Shown here one piece after another: positions 26,924 to 37,018 of a stretch of DNA of 64,000 nt (positions are counted from its first letter, which is position 1; the number at the start of each line of letters is the position of its first letter). The DNA comes from Rhinolophus ferrumequinum (taxonomy: Eukaryota; Chordata; Mammalia; Chiroptera; Rhinolophidae): NCBI RefSeq assembly GCF_004115265.2, contig NC_046304.1, forward strand, positions 17,104,292-17,168,291, in the 5' to 3' direction. The notes beneath the pieces were generated by a model. The model saw nothing but the letters and a program-made list of their open reading frames with translations. It made no database searches and had not been told where the DNA came from. The position numbers and the translations under genes were made by a program.

Positions 26924-27471
26924 ATGTAGACTGAGAGCATTTGAACAACCGGATGGACTAAGCCTTCCTTGGTCCAGCAAGGCCAGCTCCCTACCTGGCT
27001 CCTCCCCTCCATGAATATGGATAGATTTTGCTGATAAATTACCTTTACCGGAGGGAGAGTGTGGGGAGCTCGTCCAAAGCATGGTGGAGGCTGTTAGTCA
27101 ACTGCTACCCATTAAACCCCAAGAGCCTTATGGCTCGAGGCCGCACCCCTCTATTTTACTTCAGTCTTCTGCAGGCAGTGATGCCAAGCTCTATCCCATC
27201 TGTCATCCCACGCCAGACAATAAATGTCCTCTTGTGGGGAAGTGACTTCAGAGAGAAAAGCTAAGAGCTACTCCACCCTCTCCCATAAGAATAGGCAATA
27301 GGATATTCCATCTCCGAGCCCAACGCAAGGGGTGCCAAAAGTATGTCCACACCAGCTGACAGTAAATGCTCATTACCCCCCCACTTCTTCTCTGGGGCTC
27401 CAGAGAGCCTTAAAGTAAGAACCCTCCTCTGCCTGTCACAACGACCTCAGATACATCTGTGATGCCAGATG

Positions 27472-27510
27472 ATTTTCATCAAGGGCTCTCTTGCAGCCCT
27501 TGATGAAAAT
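27472..27510. repeat. Perfect 16-bp hairpin
   Basis: Arm ATTTTCATCAAGGGCT (27472-27487), 7-base loop, and its exact reverse complement (27495-27510). There are no transposon ends around it and no U-tract or gene context to make it a terminator or RNA gene. Confidence 0.9.
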
Positions 27511-28231
27511 TGTTCTGTGCAGCCTTTTGAACCAAACGGCCACTGTGCACTTAGAGGAGCCCTTCCTCTTATTTGACAAACATCTCTGAGAGTCCCTGGC
27601 CCAAGTGGCGAGGTACCCGCTTCACCATTGTTTCCAGGCCCAAAAGCAAGAAGTATACATACAAGGCCAGAGGAGTTCCTGGGCCACACAGGGCGTCCAA
27701 ACTGATGCCAAACAAGGTGTGATATTCATGGAAGTGAGAACCTCTCCCTTTCTAATTATCAGTCAGGAACATTCACACATTTCCTGGGATTTTTCTAGAT
27801 ATTGCCAGCAGTCCATTCTTCACTCTTCTGCCCTACTGTCCTCCAATTACTGGTTTCCTCCGAAAGGGGAGGGTGTTCTTGGTTCCCTAAGCTTTCTTGT
27901 AGTGAATGGTATGCTGGTAGGTGTTAAACAATAGGAACCCAAAAGCCCTGACTTACAGCATTTGCTGATTTCTGTGGTGGCCATACAGTTACGTGCGGCA
28001 TAACAACATGTAGGTCAACAACGACCGCACACAGGATGGTGGTCCCATAAGATTATAACAAAGCTGAAAAGCGCCTATCACCCAGTGACGTCATAGCCCT
28101 CAGACTGTCACAGGGCAACGCATTCCTCACATATTTGTGGTGATGCTGGTGTAAATAAGCCTACTGCACTGCTGACTGTATGAAAGCATAGCACATACAG
28201 TAACAGCGACAGGCTGTACCATGTTCAAGGA

Positions 28232-28526
28232 CAGTTGAGCCTTGAACACCAGCTTGAACTGCACAGCTCCACTTAGACGTGGATTTTTTCCCAATAAATG
28301 CAGGGCCCTTCCTATCTGCAGGTTTTGCATCCATGGATTCAACCTACCACAGAATGAAAACAGTATTTTTGCATTCTCAACTACGGATTCCCAACCGTGG
28401 CTCAAATTTTGAGTTGGTTGAATTCATGGATATGAAGGGCCGACTGTACAGTTTAAAGTTATACATGGATTTTCGACTGCACAGGGAATCAGCACCTCAA
28501 ACCCCCATGTTGTTCAAGCATCATTT
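28232..28526 (+). mobile_element. Middle Tigger-like MITE of the nest
   Basis: Begins CAGTTGAGCCTTGAACACCA, resumes after the inner element with TTTAAAGTTATACATGGATT and a TTTTCGACTGCACAGGG block, and ends near CCCATGTTGTTCAAGC. The same family stands intact at 38721-39028 in TIMM22 intron 1. Confidence 0.75.
28301..28446 (+). mobile_element. Inner MER2-like MITE of the nest
   Basis: Begins CAGGGCCCTTCCTATCTGCA and ends ATATGAAGGGCCGACTG before a TA; internal ATGGATTCAACC and GGTTGAATTCAT form the inverted ends. It interrupts the Tigger-like element, so it arrived last of the three. Confidence 0.75.
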
Positions 28527-28737
28527 ATATACTCTGTGGTGGTCACACAGCAACAAAATTGCCTAAGGAGGCATTTTTCTCAGAACGTATCCCCATCATT
28601 AAGTGACGCATGATTCTATTCCCATCACAGCTGATTTCACACTGCCGACATGATGTCACTGATGGCATTAAAACGTGCAGCAGTTCACTATTATATAGCA
28701 TTTCTACCACAGAAATACAACAGACACAAATAGCCTC

Positions 28738-28827
28738 AAGAGCATAGATAATGAGGGATATAAATGATAAATGTCTAACTAGTACATTGTTTTGTACACC
28801 TGAAACTAATTAAAAAAAAGAGCATAG
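28738..28827 (+). mobile_element. Short L1 3' end with target-site duplication
   Basis: ATGAGGGATATAAATGATAA, TGTCTAACTAGTACATTG and TGTACACCTGAAACTAATTA with an A tail form a severely 5'-truncated L1. AAGAGCATAG flanks both sides (28738-28747 and 28818-28827). Confidence 0.75.
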
Positions 28828-29274
28828 GGCCGGCCCGGTGGCTCAGGCAGTTAGAGAGAGCTCCATGCTCCTAACTCCGAAGGCTGCCAGTTCGATTCCC
28901 ACATGGGCCAGTGGGCTCTCAACCACAGGGTTGCCAGTTCAATTCCTCGAGTCCCGCAAGGGATGGTGGGCTGCACCCCCTGCAACTAAGATTGAACACG
29001 GCACCTTGAGCTGCCACTGAGCTCCCGGATGGCTCAGTTCTTTGGAGCGTGTCCTCTCAACCACAAAGGTTGCTGGTTCCACTCCCGCAAGGGATGGTGG
29101 GCTGCGCCCCCTGCAACTAGCAATGGCAACTGGACCTGGAGCTGAGCTGCGCCCTCCACACCTAACACTGAAAGGACAACAACTTGACTTGGAAAAAAGT
29201 CCTGGAAGTACACACTGTTCCCCAATAAAGTCCTGTTCCCCTTCCCCAATAAAATCTTAAAAAGAAAAAAAGAG
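28827..29274 (+). mobile_element. Composite tRNA-derived bat SINE
   Basis: The head GGCCGGCCCGGTGGCTCAGG and B box GGCTGCCAGTTCGATTCCCA are followed by a second tRNA-like unit (GGATGGCTCAGTTCTTTGGA, GGTTGCTGGTTCCACTCCCG). The shared tail is GGACAACAACTTGACTTGGA, GTACACACTGTTCCCCAATA and an A-rich end. AGAGCATA at 28819-28826 and 29275-29282 is its target-site duplication, which reuses the site of the L1 piece just before it. The inverted-duplication left arm begins inside this SINE, at 28980. Confidence 0.88.
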
Positions 29275-30417
29275 AGAGCATATAGCTAATACTAGTAGAA
29301 TGCAGCAAAATATTTAGGAGGTGATGGGTTTTGAGATGTATTACCTTTGTTTTTAATATAATTTAATTGTAAATGTATTTAATTTTTAGTAATGGCCGGC
29401 AAACAACCAGTTCAAAAAAGTTCCTGAAAATTTCATAATCAGCTCTTGTGAATGTGTAGGACCTGGCCCCCAGCACCCCACTTCTGGTAAAAGACTCTTC
29501 CTGAGATTCATGGCTAGGACTAGGGTAACGAGGGAGGCACAAAATCGAAGGGGATGGCAAAACTCTCAATAATCAAAATAAACAATATTTTAAAAATCAC
29601 ATTTTTAAATATTTTAAAAATCAAAATTGCAGAAAAAAAATCCACAATGAACAAAATATCAAAATTTTAAATAGAGGGTCAGTAGGAACTGTGAAGGTGT
29701 GACCCTGGAGCTGTGGGGGAGTCTGTCCTCCACCAGGTGACAGCAGCTGTCTAATGCAGAAAAAAGAATTCAACCTGGAAAGAGAATCCTGAAGGAGCTT
29801 GTTAAGGTCCCCGGGCCAGCCCTGGGTCCCAACCTTCCCAAGATTTGGTGGTTCAGCTCCTCCTTAGATTCTGTGAGTCACCCCACTATACTTCCAAGAA
29901 GTCCCCCTTTTCTGTGGGAGCTGGCCAGGGTTGATTTCTGTAGCTTACAACCAAAATAATATTTACTCTATGGTTTAGGAAATTCTCATCAGAGACCAAC
30001 AAATTAATTCGTTGGTTCCTTTTTGCTAATTATCTCAAAGTTTTAACCTCAAGAGATAAGAATCAGTAAACAAAGTTTTTCAAAAGTCTCTTAATTTTCT
30101 GCCCTCAGCAATAAAGCAGTATTTATTAACAATCAAGTTAGCTTACTGTCTTTTCTGCCCTCCTATAGAAAGGTTTACTTTGTTTCTTTTGCTTCAGAAG
30201 TCTAAACAGTAGAGAACTCATCCTGCCCCGCTTAGAGGGGAGGACAAGGGGAAGATCCTCACTGGACACAACTTGACCACTGTTTCCAAGAAGTAGGGGT
30301 GAGTTAACTTCCTTTTGAAAATGATTAGATAGAAATGGTTTCCAATACAAATGATTTCCAATCACAACTGTATTCAGGCACTGAAAAGTATTATTATTAT
30401 ATGTATTAAATATTATC
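28980..30417 (+). repeat. Left arm of 1.4 kb inverted duplication
   Basis: The segment from the middle of the SINE (28980) to 30417 recurs in reverse complement at 30974-32417. Outside the SINE the arms differ at only a few positions by eye; inside it they differ more. The arms are 1438 and 1444 bases, separated by 556 bases. Short open frames in one arm reappear on the opposite strand of the other, so they are duplication shadows and not genes. The part at about 29700-29960 reads like an old interspersed repeat that I cannot name. Confidence 0.93.
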
Positions 30418-30780
30418 AAGTAACAAGCTAGCATAATAGCTTAGAATTTGGGGAAACATATACAAACTTGGCAAAAACACTTTGTACTTTTGATTCCTTG
30501 CTTTCTTGTAAACTGACTGGGCCTTTTCTTTAAAAAGAAAGGGCCAAGTCACGTGGAATGACATTCATACAACCCAGATGACAATTTACCAAACCCACCC
30601 CTTCACAGATGAAGGAAGGACTATCATACGGCACATGACAGAGAACCTTAGGTTTGCAAGTCCACGTTTGTCCTAATGGGCCGCTGGCATACCATGGTGC
30701 CTCTCAAATTCTGAGCTATTTACCTTGCACCTCAGGATTTACCATGATTCAGGTGGTGTACCTTTCTGCAAGTACTTCTA

Positions 30781-30976
30781 GTGTAACAGTACTCCTGGAC
30801 GGAAATCTAGAAGACTAAAGGGAGTGGAAATCACTTTAATCTGGGATCCTCTGCCTGGAAAAATTGGCTGCTATTTGCCTCACTTGCTGCCAACCTAAGA
30901 GATGCTACGTAGGCATGTCTGAGGGACCTCGGGCTATCCAGGAGAGACCTTAGAGGAGAAAGAGACAGATGATGAT
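30781..30976 (+). repeat. Direct repeat D1 flanking the right arm
   Basis: About 196 bases (from GTGTAACAGTACTCCTGGAC to GAAAGAGACAGATGATG), repeated in the same orientation at 32481-32676 with a handful of differences. Together D1 and D2 bracket the right arm. Confidence 0.9.
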
Positions 30977-32417
30977 GATATTTAATACATATAATAATAA
31001 TACTTTTCAGTGCCTGAATACAGCTGTGATTGGAAATCATTTGTATTGGAAACCATTTCTATCTAATCATTTTCAAAAGGAAGTTAACTCACCCCTACTT
31101 CTTGGAAACAGTGGTCAAGTTGTGTCCAGTGAGGATCTTCCCCTTGTCCTCCCCTCTAAGCGGGGGCAGGATGAGTTCTCTACTGTTTAGACTTCTGAAG
31201 CAAAAGAAACAAAGTAAACCTTTCTATAGGAGGGCAGAAAAGGCAGTAAGCTAACTTGATTGTTAATAAATACTGCTTTATTGCTGAGGGCAGAAAATTA
31301 AGAGACTTTTGAAAAACTTTGTTTACTGATTCTTATCTCTTGAGGTTAAAACTTTGAGATAATTAGCAAAAAGGAACCAACGAATTAATTTGTTGGTCTC
31401 TGATGAGAATTTCCTAAACCATAGAGTAAATATTATTTTAGTTGTAAGCTACAGAAATCAACCCTGGCCAGCTCCCACAGAAAAGGGGGACTTCTTGGAA
31501 GTATAGTGGGGTGACTCACAGAATCTAAGGAGGAGCTGAACCACCGAATCTTGGGAAGGTTGGGACCCAGGGCTGCCCCGGGGACCTTAACAAGCTCCTT
31601 CAGGATTCTCTTTCCAGGTTGAATTCTTTTTTCTGCATTAGACAGCTGCTGTCACCTGGAGGAGGACAGACTCCCCCACAGCTCCAGGGTCACACCTTCA
31701 CAGTTCCTACTGACCCTCTATTTAAAATTTTGATATTTTGTTCATTGTGGATTTTTTTTCTCTGCAATTTTGATTTTTAAAATATTTAAAAATGTGATTT
31801 TTAAAATATTGTTTATTTTGATTATTGAGAGTTTTGCCATCCCCTTCGATTTTGTGCCTCCCTCGTTACCCTACTCCCAGCCATGAATCTCGGGAAGAGT
31901 CTTTTACGAGAAGTGGGGTGCTGGGGGCCAGGTCCTACACATTCACAAGAGCTGATTATGAAATTTTCAGGAACTTTTTTGAACTGGTTGTTTGCCGGCC
32001 ATTACTAAAAATTAAATACATTTCCAATTAAGTTATATTAAAAACAAAGGTAATACATCTCAAAACCCATCACCTCCTAAATATTTTGCTGCATTCTACT
32101 AGTATTAGCTATATGCTCTCTCTTTTTTTCTTTTTAAGATTTTATTGGGGAAGGGGAACAGGACTTTATTGGGGAACAGTGTGTACTTCCAGGACTTTTT
32201 TCCAAGTCAAGTTGTTGTCCTTTCAGCTTTAGTTGTGGAGGGTGCAGCTCAGCTCCAGGTCCAGTTGCCGTTGCTAGTTGCAGCCCACCACCCCTTGCAG
32301 GAGTCGAGGAATCGAACTGGCAACCTTGTGGTTGAGAGGACGCATTCTAACCAACTGAGCCATCCAGGAGCTCAGTGGCAGCTCAGCTCAAGGTGCTGTG
32401 TTCAATCTTAGTTGCAG
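30974..32417 (-). repeat. Right arm of 1.4 kb inverted duplication
   Basis: Reverse-complement copy of 28980-30417. It ends (32417) inside the SINE sequence without the 5' head of the SINE, so this copy came from DNA rearrangement and not from retroposition. Its inner edge joins D1 across a shared GATGAT, a possible microhomology. Confidence 0.93.
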
Positions 32418-32480
32418 TAACTTAAAGCACCTGAAGAGATTGTTAAACTCTTGATTGTTCTTGATGCATAGTTCCTTCAA

Positions 32481-32676
32481 GTATAACAGTTAATACTCCT
32501 GGACGGAAATCTAGAGGACTAAAAGGAGTGGAAATCACTTTAATCTGGGATCTTCTGCCTGGAAAAATTGGCTGCTATTTGCCTCACTTGCTGCCAACCT
32601 CAGAGATGCTACGTAGGCATGTCTGAGGGACCTCGGGCTGTCCAGGAGAGACCTTGGAGGAGAAAGAGACAGATGA
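32481..32676 (+). repeat. Direct repeat D2 flanking the right arm
   Basis: Second copy of D1 (starts GTATAACAGTTAATACTCCT). After it the sequence is unique. Between the right arm and D2 lie 63 bases of junction sequence (32418-32480). Confidence 0.9.
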
Positions 32677-34696
32677 TATGGCAGTTCACCTCGGTAGGGG
32701 CAGCCTCTCTCTAGGGGTGGTGCTTGACCCATTACTCTTTCCTAACCAGCAACGCTTTGCCAAACAGGTGTGGAGGACTTCAGGTGGTCCCGTGTTAAAA
32801 CTAAAACCCTGCCTTATGCAACCACACGTGACAGGTGGTGCAAGGAGGGTACCAACTCTTGATTCCTAAACATCCTTGAATTTGACCTCTGACCTACACT
32901 TCTCACATGAAGATGAAGCCATCCTGGTGATGCTAGTAAACACTGTTACCTTTTTGCAGTTCTTCAGCTCCTGCTCCAGCCCAGCTCCAGCCACTTATTA
33001 AATCTTCTCCTTCCATGAGTGTCTCAGCCGCCATATTTCCATCTTCAGCTCCTAGCTATCCTCTGGTTTTAGAGGACATGGATCAAGGCCCTTCAAAAAC
33101 AAAGTCACTTGTTTAGTACCCACCACCTGAATCGGTTGGCTACTCAGAGTATCTATGTGGCCGTACTTCCTACCAGTGACGGGACCATTCAGACGACTCA
33201 TGGTTACCAAATTCACATACAATTTAAATTCACATAGGATACACTGAACTTCTTAACTTGGACCTCTTCATTCCATCCCACTCATTTTATTCCTGGGATC
33301 CAGTGACATGCTGAGAGAACAACAGACCACAGGGTCTCCTGGACACCCGGGGTGAAATATGAACTGGCCCTCTTCCAGTTCCACACCTACCCATCCGTGC
33401 CATTACCTGGAGTCCTTCAGGTGATAGGTAACCACCTCAGCATGTTCTGACTCTTCCTACAACCCTCCCTGTCAATCGAATTCATCTTTAGCTGACCCAC
33501 TAAGATGCTGCCCCAACCCCATATCCTGTGGCCAGAACAGACAACCTGGGCTGGAGAACCAAACCGTAACACGAGAGCTGCTAGACTCCCAATGATGCCA
33601 TGGCCGGATAAAGTCCCTAGTCTACTGGCAAAAGATCAGCCCAGGGAAACAGACATGAGAATCCAGTTCCAATTCTGGAATATGCTTGAAGTGTTCCAAG
33701 TTTTCCATCAGGTGAGACCCATTCCACCTGTTGAAGGAGACAGGTGAGGGGAGAGAGATACCAGATCAGTGTCCATAACTGTTCTCTTTCCATCCATGAA
33801 CTGGGCTAAGGATGTTCCACAAAAGGCTCCATCCCTCAGGTACCACGGCCACATGGAATTTCTCCGCGTTTTCTTGGATCTCACTGAACTCTGTTGCAGA
33901 CCCTTCATTTTTGCATTGCTTATTGCTCTCTAACTAGTCCCATGGATTAATTATTTAGAATATTCCTTGTTTTCCAAGGCCATTTTGCTTGAGATGTGCC
34001 TGGGGGCCTGTCCCAAAGCTGGATTCTCTCAGATCCAGCTTTGGTTCTTAAGACCTCGGCACGAATCAGAACCCTGGGCTCCTCATTCATCTGGAAGGAA
34101 AGGGTCGTTGTCAGGGTGTTGAGTTAGAGGTGTCTATGGAAAATGTCTGATTCTTGTGCTTATGAGACAGGTCTAAGCTGGAGATAAAGATTTGGAAGTC
34201 ATTAATGCATCGGGGAGGGGGGTAGGTAGTAGAAGCCAGCAGAGAATAAAGGCTGAAGCCCTGAAAGAACCAACAGGAAAGGGCCAGGCAGAGATGCCTG
34301 CAAAGAGTGAGCAACCGGAGAGGCTGTAGCAAAACTAGGAGAGAGGGACTCCACCAAAACTGTGAAGAAGCTTCAGAGAAGGAGGGAGGAGTCAGTAGCG
34401 TCAAATGCAGCTGAGAAGTCTAATGAAACGAGGTCTGAATTAGATTCAACAAGTGGGAAGTCGCTGGGGACCTTACCTTCAGTGGCCTGGTGGGAGCAGA
34501 AGCAGGGCGAATCATGTGCTATTCTCTGCAGGACAGAGAACTCTGGATACCAAAGGAGTAGTGCTGCCTGTGTTGACTGGCTGCCCTCACCACCTTCTGT
34601 TTCATGTTTCTCGTAGCCGATACACCCAAATACATTGCTAGCCTGGATCAACACAATAGTTTGAGATCTATTTTGGTACCATAAATAGTACAGAAG

Positions 34697-35051
34697 GGCC
34701 AGCCCGGTAGCTCAGGCAGTTAGAGCTCCATGCTCCTAACTCCGAAGGATTCCCGCATGTCAACCACAAGGTTGCCAGTTCAATTCCTCGAGTCCCACAA
34801 GGATGGTGGGCAGCGCCCGCTGCAACTAAGATTGAACATGGCACCTTGAGCTGAGCTGCCTCCCGATGGCTCGGTTGGTTGGAGTCAGTTGGTTGGAGTG
34901 CGTCCTCTCAAGCACAAAGTTGCGGATTCGACTCCTGCGGGGGATGGTGAGCTGCGCCCCCTGCAACTAGCAATGGCAACTGGACCTGGAGCTGAGCTGC
35001 GCCCTCCACAACTAAAACTGAAAGGACAACAAATTGACTTGAAAAAGAAAA
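34697..35051 (+). mobile_element. Composite tRNA-derived bat SINE with 10-bp duplication
   Basis: Same two-unit family as 28827: GGGCCAGCCCGGTAGCTCAG, then a GATTGAACATGGCACCTTGA block, a second head GATGGCTCGGTTGGTTGGAG and tail CTGAAAGGACAACAAATTGA. AGTACAGAAG flanks both ends (34687-34696 and 35052-35061). Part of the first unit is deleted around 34750. Confidence 0.9.
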
Positions 35052-35292
35052 AGTACAGAAGTTTTCTGGGTTTTCATATATAGTATTATCTCATGGTTTA
35101 CTTTCAGATTCTGAGTTTGCACGCTGGTAAACATTTTAATTGGTTTAACATATATAAATTTGGCTTTGCATGGCAAAATTCTAATCCCACGTCACTAATT
35201 CCATTGCCAACAACCAGTTGAAGTGAATACCAGCCTTAGCCTTCCTTGGCCCCAGCCACCCCCACTTTCTATTATCATCCCTGATTTTCCTT

Positions 35293-36214
35293 CTTTTTAA
35301 AAACAGATCAGGCATTTCATGAGGGTCTTCATAATAAATCTAGAACAGCAGTTTGTGAAGATAAACCCCATTTGTGAGAGCAAACACAGAGCGGAGGCAG
35401 CCCTGGAGCTGAGGAACAGCTTTGATTTGGGGCAGAATTGGCGAGTCCATGGCTTTCTGATCAACTTTGTGCTGCTCTGTCAGCTCATATTTCTCTTTCT
35501 CTGTGTCAAAGATCTCGCCCTCCTCATGTCTGGGCTTGTGCAGCTTCTTCTTCTTGAAGTAACAACCATCAGTGAGAGATTTGGGGATTTTCACACCACA
35601 CTGATATCAATTTTGGTGGAGGTGGCGATGACAAATGTCTGGTGTGTTCTACCCAGAGGAACTCGATGAAGGGACAGAAGTCCAGTCACTGCCCAGCTGC
35701 TTCAGGAAAACCACCCTCTTGCCTCTGTGGTGCCCAGTGAGGATGACCAGAATGGTCCTGGGAGTGAGGCTGGACCCAAGTGTTCTCACATGCTGACTGA
35801 AGGGTTTCTTGCCAGTGACTCAACAGATTTCCAGGCAGATCTTCAATAGGATACTATCTGGGCATTTTGTGACGTTTAATCACTCGGGTGCCACTATTCT
35901 TGTTGCCACCAACTGGTTTTGTGCCAGTAGCAAGAACCTTCTTTTTCTGTTCAATCTTGGATTTAGCTGCTGAATACTTCCTCTTGTACATGGCCTTCAG
36001 GGAACACATAGCCGATGGAGAATAACTGCCGACTTCTCCGACCAGGACAGGGTTTCAGCTGCGGTGGGGCTTCCCCTTCTTAGGTGTTTTGCCCTTGGGT
36101 TACTTTTCTTAACCCTGCCACCAGCATCAGCCTGCTTGGCTTCAGGTTTCTTCTCCTTAATGCCGGGCTTCTCACCTTTTTCACCCTCCATCTTGCAAGA
36201 CGGGAAAGAGCCTG
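35293..36214 (-). pseudogene. RPL6P: RPL6 processed pseudogene
   Basis: Intronless copy of ribosomal protein L6 mRNA. The ATG is at 36191 ([20 protein letters not shown]) and the C terminus at 35594-35340 reads [45 protein letters not shown], then a stop at 35342-35340. The 5' end keeps CTCTTTCCCG just upstream, the TOP-like start of ribosomal protein mRNAs. A remnant poly-T (35293-35298) marks the tail. TCCCTGATTTTCCTT (35278-35292) and TCCCCGATTTTCCTT (36215-36229) are a 15-bp target-site duplication with one mismatch. The copy spans about 284 codons against 288 in the gene, but the reading frame is shifted and interrupted in the middle, so it does not make L6. Confidence 0.93.
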
Positions 36215-36321
36215 TCCCCGATTTTCCTTGGTTAGCTTCACTATTTGTTCATTGATTTTTTTTTTTTTGCCCTCTCTCTCTCTCTTTCTCCATCAAAGGT
36301 TTAATTATCGAACAAAACATA

Positions 36322-36465
36322 CCGTGTTTCTCCGAAAATAAGACCTAACCAGAAAAGAAGCCCTAGCATGATTTTTCAGGATGACATCCCCTGAACATAA
36401 GCCCTAATGCATCTTTTGGAGCAAAAATTAATATAAGACCCCGTCTTATGTTCGAGGAAACACTC
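36322..36465 (+). mobile_element. Tc1/mariner-type MITE
   Basis: Begins CCGTGTTTCTCCGAAAATAA after TA and ends CGAGGAAACACTCC. Same family as 5538-5681, with the internal TTTTGGAGCAAAAATTAATA. It sits just upstream of the TIMM22 CpG-rich promoter; the right end has decayed. Confidence 0.85.
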
Positions 36466-36559
36466 CATACATTCATACCCTTTCACATTTACTTACAAAG
36501 CACCTTCCATCACTTACATCTCATAACACGCTGGAACACGCTGGAAGGGCAGTGGCGAG

Positions 36560-36569
36560 GCGCGTGCGC
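36560..36569. promoter_or_regulatory. NRF1-like site
   Basis: GCGCGTGCGC, reverse complement GCGCACGCGC, fits the NRF1 palindrome (GCGCAYGCGC) exactly. About 450 bases upstream of the TIMM22 ATG. Confidence 0.6.
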
Positions 36570-36708
36570 CCCCTACCGACGCCCAGGCGCATTGCAGTTT
36601 TGCCGGCGCTCAACCGCTAGGGTCCCGCCTGTCAGAAGCTCCAGAGAAGGTCCAAGTGCAAGTGTCCGCGCAGGGCTTCCTGGGAAATGTGTCGGGTGTA
36701 CATGTCAG

Positions 36709-36728
36709 AACTGCAAATCCCGGTAGGC
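36709..36728 (+). promoter_or_regulatory. ZNF143-like (SBS) site
   Basis: AACTGCAAATCCCGGTAGGC is close to the long ZNF143 motif AACTACAATTCCCAGAATGC. A second, inverted match (CATTTCCCAGGAAGC on the minus strand) lies at about 36676-36691. Confidence 0.5.
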
Positions 36729-37018
36729 ACCGCGCTGCGGCCCGGAAGATGAGGGCGCTCGGGTGAATCTGAATCTCGCTTGTCAGTGCCATTGGGAATG
36801 CTGCACAAGCTGCATTCAGTATTCGCCGAGGTTTTTGGGAAACGTAATAGTTCTTCCGCCAGGTGCGCACGAATGGACTTTGCTTCCGTAGCTTCCTCGG
36901 ACTCGCTGGACGTGGCGAATCTACCGTGGTGGCACAGTGGTTGGGCGCGCAAGGCCCCAACGTGCAGCTTGTGTAATCTGCTGTGGGAAGGACGTCTGGG
37001 TTTCTTGGGCCGCTAGTC

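Larger units (their letters stand above)
27986..28616 (+). mobile_element. Outer DNA transposon of a three-level nest
   Basis: Ends CAGTTACGTGCGGCATAACA and the inverted GAACGTATCCCCATCATTAA with GTGACGCATGATTC, each next to TA. This is a familiar ancient mammalian TA-inserting (Tc1/mariner/pogo-type) non-autonomous element. A second transposon splits it at 28232. No coding capacity. Confidence 0.7.
19261..36500. other. NXN-TIMM22 intergenic interval
   Basis: Head-to-head interval between the NXN and TIMM22 promoters. I see no protein-coding exon. It holds L1 fragments, nested DNA transposons, SINEs, an inverted duplication, an RPL6 pseudogene and microsatellites, listed separately. The stretches 19.3-21.7, 24.7-26.7 and 32.7-34.6 kb show nothing I can name with confidence. 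Confidence 0.75.

Noticed and set aside
28841-28905. tRNA genes
   Set aside because: A- and B-box-like sequences here and at the other SINEs belong to tRNA-derived SINE heads; no complete cloverleaf was seen.
29700-29960. LTR-like wording in the duplicated arm
   Set aside because: Some phrases resemble old mammalian repeats, but I saw no paired terminal repeats in direct orientation and no coding parts. No retrovirus-like element is called.
29363-32031. Matching open frames on opposite strands (for example 29569-29363 and 31825-32031)
   Set aside because: They are mirror copies made by the inverted duplication, with no known family, no codon signal and breaks between them.
36983-37018. Upstream in-frame extension of TIMM22
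   Set aside because: The extension starts at a GTG, not an ATG, after an in-frame TAA at 36974. The ATG at 37019 has a strong context and gives the expected 194 residues.
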